Below, in pieces: positions 59,847 to 64,000 of a stretch of 64,000 bases of DNA. Both the position numbers and the translations under genes were made by a program. Every line of letters starts with the position of its first letter. The first letter of the stretch is position 1. The notes beneath the pieces were generated by a model. The model did not search any database. It had not been told where the DNA came from and worked only from the letters and a program-made list of their open reading frames with translations. Location: NCBI RefSeq assembly GCF_022539255.1, contig NZ_JAKZBV010000001.1:992001-1056000 (forward strand). The letters are read 5' to 3'. The stretch is from Sinomonas terrae (GTDB lineage: Bacteria; Actinomycetota; Actinomycetes; Actinomycetales; Micrococcaceae).

Positions 59847-61457
59847 GTGGGTCGTGAGGCGGGCGCGTTGAGAGAAGAGCGCGAATGCACCGCGGCGCCC
59901 TTTCCCGCATGGGCATCTGAACTCACTGGGTGGATCGTTGCTCTGCTACTGGCCCTCGTCGCTGTCGGCCACATGGCTGCCACCGACAGGTCGTGGATGC
60001 TCTACTACGACTCGGAGACGGTGCTGCCAGCGCTCGTACGCGGTTCGGTTTTAGCAGGGCAGCCGCAGGACTGGGCCCTTTCCGCCGTCTTGTTCATCCC
60101 GGAGATGGGGGTGTACTGGGCAGTCGCCGCCCTCGGGTTCGGCGTCAAGGGGACCTTCATCCTCAATGCCGTGGTGAACTTCCTCCTGCTCTACGGATCG
60201 CTTCGGCTCCTGAGCGGCCTCGTGCGGCCCGAACGCCCCCGGAGTCGTCGCATCGTTGGGGCTTTGGTGGCGTTTGCAGCGACGGTATTCCTCACCTTTC
60301 TCGAGAATTCATCTCGCTGGGACTCGTTCGAAGTCGTTTCTCTCCTAGCTACCGGGACGTTCTACGGCACGACGGTCCTCGCGTCCGTCCTCTCGACCGG
60401 GCTGGCCGCACCTCTGGCCGTTCCGCGGGCGTCGCCCCGCCGTCGTGCGGTCCTCGAAGTCGCCCTCCTTGTGATAATCGCTGTCGCGACGTTGACTAAT
60501 CCACTGATTCTGGCTTGGGAAGCAGTCCCCCTGGCGTTCGTCTTCGCGCTCCTCGCCCGTCGGCGCATCACTTCGTGGAAGTTGGCCGGGCGCCTCGGCG
60601 CAGTTCTGACCATCGGTGCGGTATTTGGTCTCATCTCGAGGATTCCGTTCGCGTCGCTCATCACGAAAGACGGGCCGGCCTATGCAAAGCCCAGTGCAGC
60701 CGTGGGGGCCGGGCTCTATTTCCTCAAACAATTCTCGGATTTGGCATCAACACCTGCTGGCACGGTCGAGATGGGCTTCGTTGTCGCGCTGATCCTGTCT
60801 GCGGTCATCGTGTTCCGCAGTTCGACGAGAGATGGGGACGTGCGGACGGCTGTCCTTGCGGGAATGGCGTGGGCGGCCCCGCTGGTGGTGGTTGTCGGAA
60901 TGGTGGCGCTGGGAGGGGTGGGAACGCGATATTTCCAGCCCATCTTTTTCGCTCCGCTCTGCCTTCTCGTCCTTGTGCCGGAACTTCTCGCCCAGCGGAC
61001 GCTCGGCGTGCACTGGCGGAGGGCGCGCGTCTTGGTCGCATCGATAGCCGGCGTGTGCCTTGTAGGTTCAGGGCTCGTTGCGCTCACGCTGCGCGATTCT
61101 GCCGAGGCGTTGAACCCTGACATCGGCTGTGTGGACGCGTGGATCACTTCGAGCCAGAGAACGGGCGCGGGGCGCTTCTGGACAATCCGCGGGCCGAAGG
61201 CCTATCTGAGGGACCCCGGGCAACTCATTCAGGTAGACAAATCGTTCGGCGCTTATCAGTGGCTTACCAACCGTACCGACTATGCGACGAAGAACGTTTC
61301 ATTCGTTCTGAGCGACACCGAGTATCCGGCCCCGGCACTTCCGGTAGGGGTCGAGAACGACCCACGCCAGACCATTAGATGCGGCCGCTACACAATCACC
61401 GACTTCGTCTCACCCGTGCTCGTCATTGGGCCGGCAAGCACCAACCCGGTTCCCTGA
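59847..61457 (+). CDS. Polytopic membrane protein, possibly GT-C-like; unrecognised
   Basis: The 536-residue protein has an N-terminal span (WIVALLLALVAVGHMAA), an extracytoplasmic loop with acidic residues (MLYYDSETVLP), and then about eight to ten more spans. The final 110 residues form an external tail with two well-placed Cys (DIGCVDAW and TIRCGRY). The layout, with an acidic first loop and a soluble C-terminal domain, recalls GT-C membrane glycosyltransferases or sugar-linked envelope proteins, but no diagnostic motif is firm. GTG 59847 is preceded by GTGAGGGGGA. A -10-like TAAACT at 59809-59814 may serve it. Base composition looks a little lower in GC than its neighbours. Confidence 0.7.
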   Translation: MGREAGALREERECTAAPFPAWASELTGWIVALLLALVAVGHMAATDRSWMLYYDSETVLPALVRGSVLAGQPQDWALSAVLFIPEMGVYWAVAALGFGVKGTFILNAVVNFLLLYGSLRLLSGLVRPERPRSRRIVGALVAFAATVFLTFLENSSRWDSFEVVSLLATGTFYGTTVLASVLSTGLAAPLAVPRASPRRRAVLEVALLVIIAVATLTNPLILAWEAVPLAFVFALLARRRITSWKLAGRLGAVLTIGAVFGLISRIPFASLITKDGPAYAKPSAAVGAGLYFLKQFSDLASTPAGTVEMGFVVALILSAVIVFRSSTRDGDVRTAVLAGMAWAAPLVVVVGMVALGGVGTRYFQPIFFAPLCLLVLVPELLAQRTLGVHWRRARVLVASIAGVCLVGSGLVALTLRDSAEALNPDIGCVDAWITSSQRTGAGRFWTIRGPKAYLRDPGQLIQVDKSFGAYQWLTNRTDYATKNVSFVLSDTEYPAPALPVGVENDPRQTIRCGRYTITDFVSPVLVIGPASTNPVP

Positions 61458-61506
61458 GGGTGGCTTGCGGGGAATTCTCCGCAGCCGTGGCACGTTCGCC
61501 ACAGAC

Positions 61507-62430
61507 GTGAAGGCGATGACGTATGAACGATTCGGAAATGCAGATGTCCTCGAACTGAAGGAAGTTCCCGACGCCCATCCGGGCTCGGACTCCGTGCTTG
61601 TCAAAGTGAAGGCCGCGAGCCTCAACCCGGTCGACTACAAGGTCCGTCAGGGCCACCTCAAAGGCCTCATCGATACGGTCTTCCCCGTGATCCCCGGGTG
61701 GGACGTGGCCGGCGTCGTGGTGAAGCCGGGTCTGGACACACCGGAATTCGAGGTGGGCGACGAGATTCTCGCGTACGCCCGGAAGGACTTCATCTCGAAT
61801 GGGACGCTCGCCGAGCTCGTCGAGGTCCCCGTCCGAACGGCGGTCCACAAGCCGAAGGAGCTGAGCTTCGAGGAGGGGGCAGCGCTGCCCCTCACCGGCC
61901 TCACCGCGCTCCAGACCGTGAGGCGCGCCGGAGTGTCCGCTGGCCAGACGGTGCTCGTCCACGCAGCTGCGGGAGGGGTCGGCTCATTCGCGACCCAGCT
62001 CGCCGTCCTCGCGGGAGCGCGCGTGGTTGGGACGGCTTCTGAGCGGAACCATGATTATCTGCGCTCGCTCGGCGCCGAGCCGATCATCTACGCAGACGGC
62101 CTCGTCGAGTCAGCTCGCGCCCTTGTGCCGGAGGGCTTCGACGTCATCCTCGACTTCGCGGGCCACTCCGCGATGAAGACGGTCCCCGACCTCCTCCGCA
62201 ACGGCGGCATCGTCGCCTCGATCACAGATCACCGGGCTCGCGACGTGTACGGGGGCCAGTACGTCTGGGTCCGGCCCGACCGTGCCAATCTCGCCGAACT
62301 CGCGGGGCTCGCGGCCCGGGGGAGCCTCAAGATCGAGATCGCTGACGTCTTTGACCTCGCCGAGGCCGCCGAAGCCTACCGAAAGCTCGAGACGGGGCAC
62401 GTCCGCGGGAAGATTGTCGTGCGCGTCTGA
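61507..62430 (+). CDS. Zinc-less alcohol dehydrogenase / quinone oxidoreductase (MDR superfamily)
   Basis: The ~307-residue NADPH-binding enzyme has an N-terminal GroES-like fold (VKVKAASLNPVDYKVRQGHL; VIPGWDVAGVV) and a Rossmann domain with HAAAGGVGSFATQLAVLAGA. The Cys and His zinc ligands of classical alcohol dehydrogenases are absent, as in quinone reductases. GTG 61507 gives MKAMTYERFGNADVLE, the usual N-terminus of the family; the long upstream extension is not supported. No Shine-Dalgarno was found. It stands 49 nt after the membrane protein, and no pathway is implied by neighbours. Confidence 0.9.
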   Translation: MKAMTYERFGNADVLELKEVPDAHPGSDSVLVKVKAASLNPVDYKVRQGHLKGLIDTVFPVIPGWDVAGVVVKPGLDTPEFEVGDEILAYARKDFISNGTLAELVEVPVRTAVHKPKELSFEEGAALPLTGLTALQTVRRAGVSAGQTVLVHAAAGGVGSFATQLAVLAGARVVGTASERNHDYLRSLGAEPIIYADGLVESARALVPEGFDVILDFAGHSAMKTVPDLLRNGGIVASITDHRARDVYGGQYVWVRPDRANLAELAGLAARGSLKIEIADVFDLAEAAEAYRKLETGHVRGKIVVRV

Positions 62431-62492
62431 TTCCCTCTGTGTACCGAGATCGTTTACCTAGGACGGACGGCGGCGTGCGGCACAATGTCCCC

Positions 62493-63503
62493 ATGGGATC
62501 CCTCCTCGATGTCCCCGGGATGCGCGTGGGTCATGCGCAGCGCATCGGGGATGGCTGGCTCACGGGCGTGACTGCGGTGCTCGCTCCGCCCGGATCCGCC
62601 GGAGGCGTCGACGTGCGCGGCGGGGGCCCCGGAACGAGCGAGACCGACGCGCTCGATCCCTCCACCCTGGCCCAGAACGTCGACGGCGTGGCCCTCTGCG
62701 GCGGGAGCGCCTACGGTCTGGCGGCTGCGGCTGGCGTGCAGCAGTTCCTCGAATCCGAGGGGCAGGGTTTCGCAGTCCTGGGCGGCGTTGTGCCGATCGT
62801 GCCCGCCGCGGTCATCTTCGATCTCGGGCGGGGCGGCGACTTCTCGAAGCGCCCCGACGCGGCCATGGGTTTCGCGGCCGCGGCGGCTGCTGTGGGTTCG
62901 GGGGAGGCGGACGACGGCGCCCTCCGCGGCTGCGTGGGCGCAGGCACCGGCGCCGTGTTCGCGCGAGGACGCTACAAGGGAGGGATCGGGATGGCGTCCG
63001 TGGCACTCCCCGCGGGGCCTATTCAGGGGCCCCCGGGCGCGCCGGAGGTGAACCTGCCCGAGAGGCTCGTGGTGGGCGCGCTCGCCGTCGTCAATGCGGC
63101 GGGCGCACCGATCTTCCCTGAGGTGCCTCCCGCCGATCGGGAGCCTACGCTCGTCGGTGGCCAGGCGCCGTCGTCCGCCAACACGACCCTCGCCGTCGTC
63201 GCGACGAACGCGGCACTCACGCCTGCAGAGTGCAAGCGGACTGCGACGGCCGCCCACGCAGGGCTCGCCCGCGCCCTCAATCCGAGCCACACGATTGTGG
63301 ACGGCGACACGATCTTCGCGCTCTCGACCCGGGCCGTCGAGTTCGACCGCGAGCCCGACTTCGCGCGGCAGCTCGCGCTCTTCTTCATCCAGACAGCCGC
63401 GGCCGAGGCAGTTCGGCTGGCGATTCTCGACGGCGTCCGCTCAGCGTCAACGGTCACGACACCTGCTGGGACATGGGAGCCGTACCCGGCCCCACCCGCG
63501 TAG
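62493..63503 (+). CDS. P1-family (DmpA/S58-type) peptidase
   Basis: The 336-residue protein carries family features: VPGMRVGHAQ near the N-terminus, DVRGGGPGTSETDAL, GVALCGGSAYGLAAAAGVQ, and the cleavage-site-like SSANTTLAVVATNA near residue 235, where the precursor self-cleaves to expose a nucleophile. Related enzymes cleave N-terminal residues from peptides or amides. ATG 62493 is chosen because MGSLLDVPGMRVGH is the conserved start. A -10-like CACAAT ends 6 nt before it and there is no ribosome site, which suggests a leaderless transcript. Confidence 0.88.
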   Translation: MGSLLDVPGMRVGHAQRIGDGWLTGVTAVLAPPGSAGGVDVRGGGPGTSETDALDPSTLAQNVDGVALCGGSAYGLAAAAGVQQFLESEGQGFAVLGGVVPIVPAAVIFDLGRGGDFSKRPDAAMGFAAAAAAVGSGEADDGALRGCVGAGTGAVFARGRYKGGIGMASVALPAGPIQGPPGAPEVNLPERLVVGALAVVNAAGAPIFPEVPPADREPTLVGGQAPSSANTTLAVVATNAALTPAECKRTATAAHAGLARALNPSHTIVDGDTIFALSTRAVEFDREPDFARQLALFFIQTAAAEAVRLAILDGVRSASTVTTPAGTWEPYPAPPA

Positions 63504-63619
63504 GCGCGGTCGCGCCGGACTTTCACCACTTTCTGCCGCCCAGCCTCGGCGAGTTCTCCGTTTGGCCGGCGAGTCGCGCCGTCGTCTGTTCGAAAGATGG
63601 TGAGACTCCGACGCGGAAG

Positions 63620-63628
63620 TTATCCACA
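63620..63628 (+). other. Single DnaA-box-like sequence
   Basis: TTATCCACA, a perfect match to the DnaA box, lies between the P1 peptidase and the AbiEi-like gene. Only one copy was noticed, so it is not an origin; it could titrate DnaA or affect the downstream promoter. Confidence 0.5.
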
Positions 63629-63679
63629 TAGCGCCTCCGACGCCCCAATAGCCCCCCGACGGTGCGGCACGATGGCGGC

Positions 63680-64000
63680 ATGGACCCAGCTCAGCTCCTG
63701 CCTCTCTGGGGTGGTGTCGCCAGGACGAGGCAGCTGCTCGAAGCGGGCATCTCGGAGCGGGAGCTGGCGCAGGCGGTGAGGGCCGGCCTCCTCGAACGTC
63801 CAAGGCCCGGCATCTACGCCCTTCCGGGAGCGGACCCCCTGCTCGTGCGGTGCGCAGCCACAAACTCCCGGTTGACCTGCGTCTCGGCCGCCGCGCATTA
63901 CGGGCTTTGGCTTCTTCGGCGCCCGAAGGAAGTACACCTCCTGCGACCGGACGGCACCTTCTCCTCCGACCGCGCGGTCATCCACCGAAAGACCTGGCTG
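63680..64000 (+). CDS. AbiEi-type antitoxin-domain protein, 3' truncated
   Basis: The frame from ATG 63680 stays open to the last base, giving 107 residues of an incomplete protein. The N-terminal part (RTRQLLEAGISERELAQAVR, then AGLLERPRPGIYAL) has the winged-helix pattern of AbiEi-family antitoxins. It continues SRLTCVSAAAHYGLWLL, typical of actinobacterial proteins that end in a DUF559/Vsr-like nuclease domain, which would lie outside the window. No toxin partner is visible. A -10-like CACGAT ends 6 nt before the ATG, the same spacing as the upstream peptidase gene. Confidence 0.7.
   Translation, partial: MDPAQLLPLWGGVARTRQLLEAGISERELAQAVRAGLLERPRPGIYALPGADPLLVRCAATNSRLTCVSAAAHYGLWLLRRPKEVHLLRPDGTFSSDRAVIHRKTWL

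Noticed and set aside
63620..63628. Replication origin signal
   Set aside because: Only one DnaA box is seen, without dnaA/dnaN or an AT-rich unwinding region.

Overview
The window is a high-GC actinobacterial chromosome segment that carries most of the ribosomal protein and RNA polymerase core genes. Frequent GTG and TTG starts, the order of the conserved genes, and the many long antisense open frames that high GC produces all fit Micrococcaceae (Arthrobacter/Sinomonas type). The genus is inference from style and synteny, not a database match.

Layout. At 1-3054 lie the 3' end of a sensor kinase, a NarL-type response regulator, and on the minus strand a diacylglycerol/lipid kinase and an aspartate aminotransferase. 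tRNA-Trp, secE, nusG, rplK and rplA follow (3332-6252). A wedge of accessory genes then separates rplA from rplJ: a double-GNAT acetyltransferase, a membrane protein, and a full respiratory nitrate reductase operon with its transporter (narGHJI-narK, 8751-16907). rplJL with an L10-type leader, a small minus-strand pair (YbaK-like deacylase and thiolase), rpoB-rpoC, rpsL-rpsG-fusA and tuf run to 32791.

A second accessory wedge (32912-46017) separates tuf from the S10 operon. It holds a 1405-residue membrane protein, a 41-residue membrane peptide, a GH1 glycosidase, and a tightly coupled four-gene minus-strand operon. That operon encodes an EPSP-synthase-like/acyl-CoA-ligase fusion, an acyl-CoA dehydrogenase, a FabL-like SDR with a Tyr-x6-Lys site, and a 2,4-dienoyl-CoA-reductase-like flavoprotein. 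This enzyme set matches the shikimate-to-cyclohexanecarboxyl-CoA pathway known from Streptomyces antibiotic clusters. It is the most interesting system in the window.

The S10 operon (rpsJ to rpsQ) ends in a terminator and a 31-bp repeat array arranged as a large inverted repeat. The spc operon (rplN to rplO, without rpsN) restarts from its own promoter, followed by secY-adk and map. The right end has a polytopic membrane protein of unknown function, a zinc-less alcohol dehydrogenase/quinone reductase, a P1-family peptidase and the start of an AbiEi-type antitoxin-like gene that runs off the window.

Regulatory themes. Extended -10 promoters (TGnTAnnnT) lie upstream of tRNA-Trp, rpsL and rplN. 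Four accessory genes (the GNAT, narG, the P1 peptidase and the AbiEi-like gene) have a -10-like box 6-7 nt before the start codon and no Shine-Dalgarno sequence, which suggests leaderless mRNAs. Strong hairpins close most transcription units.
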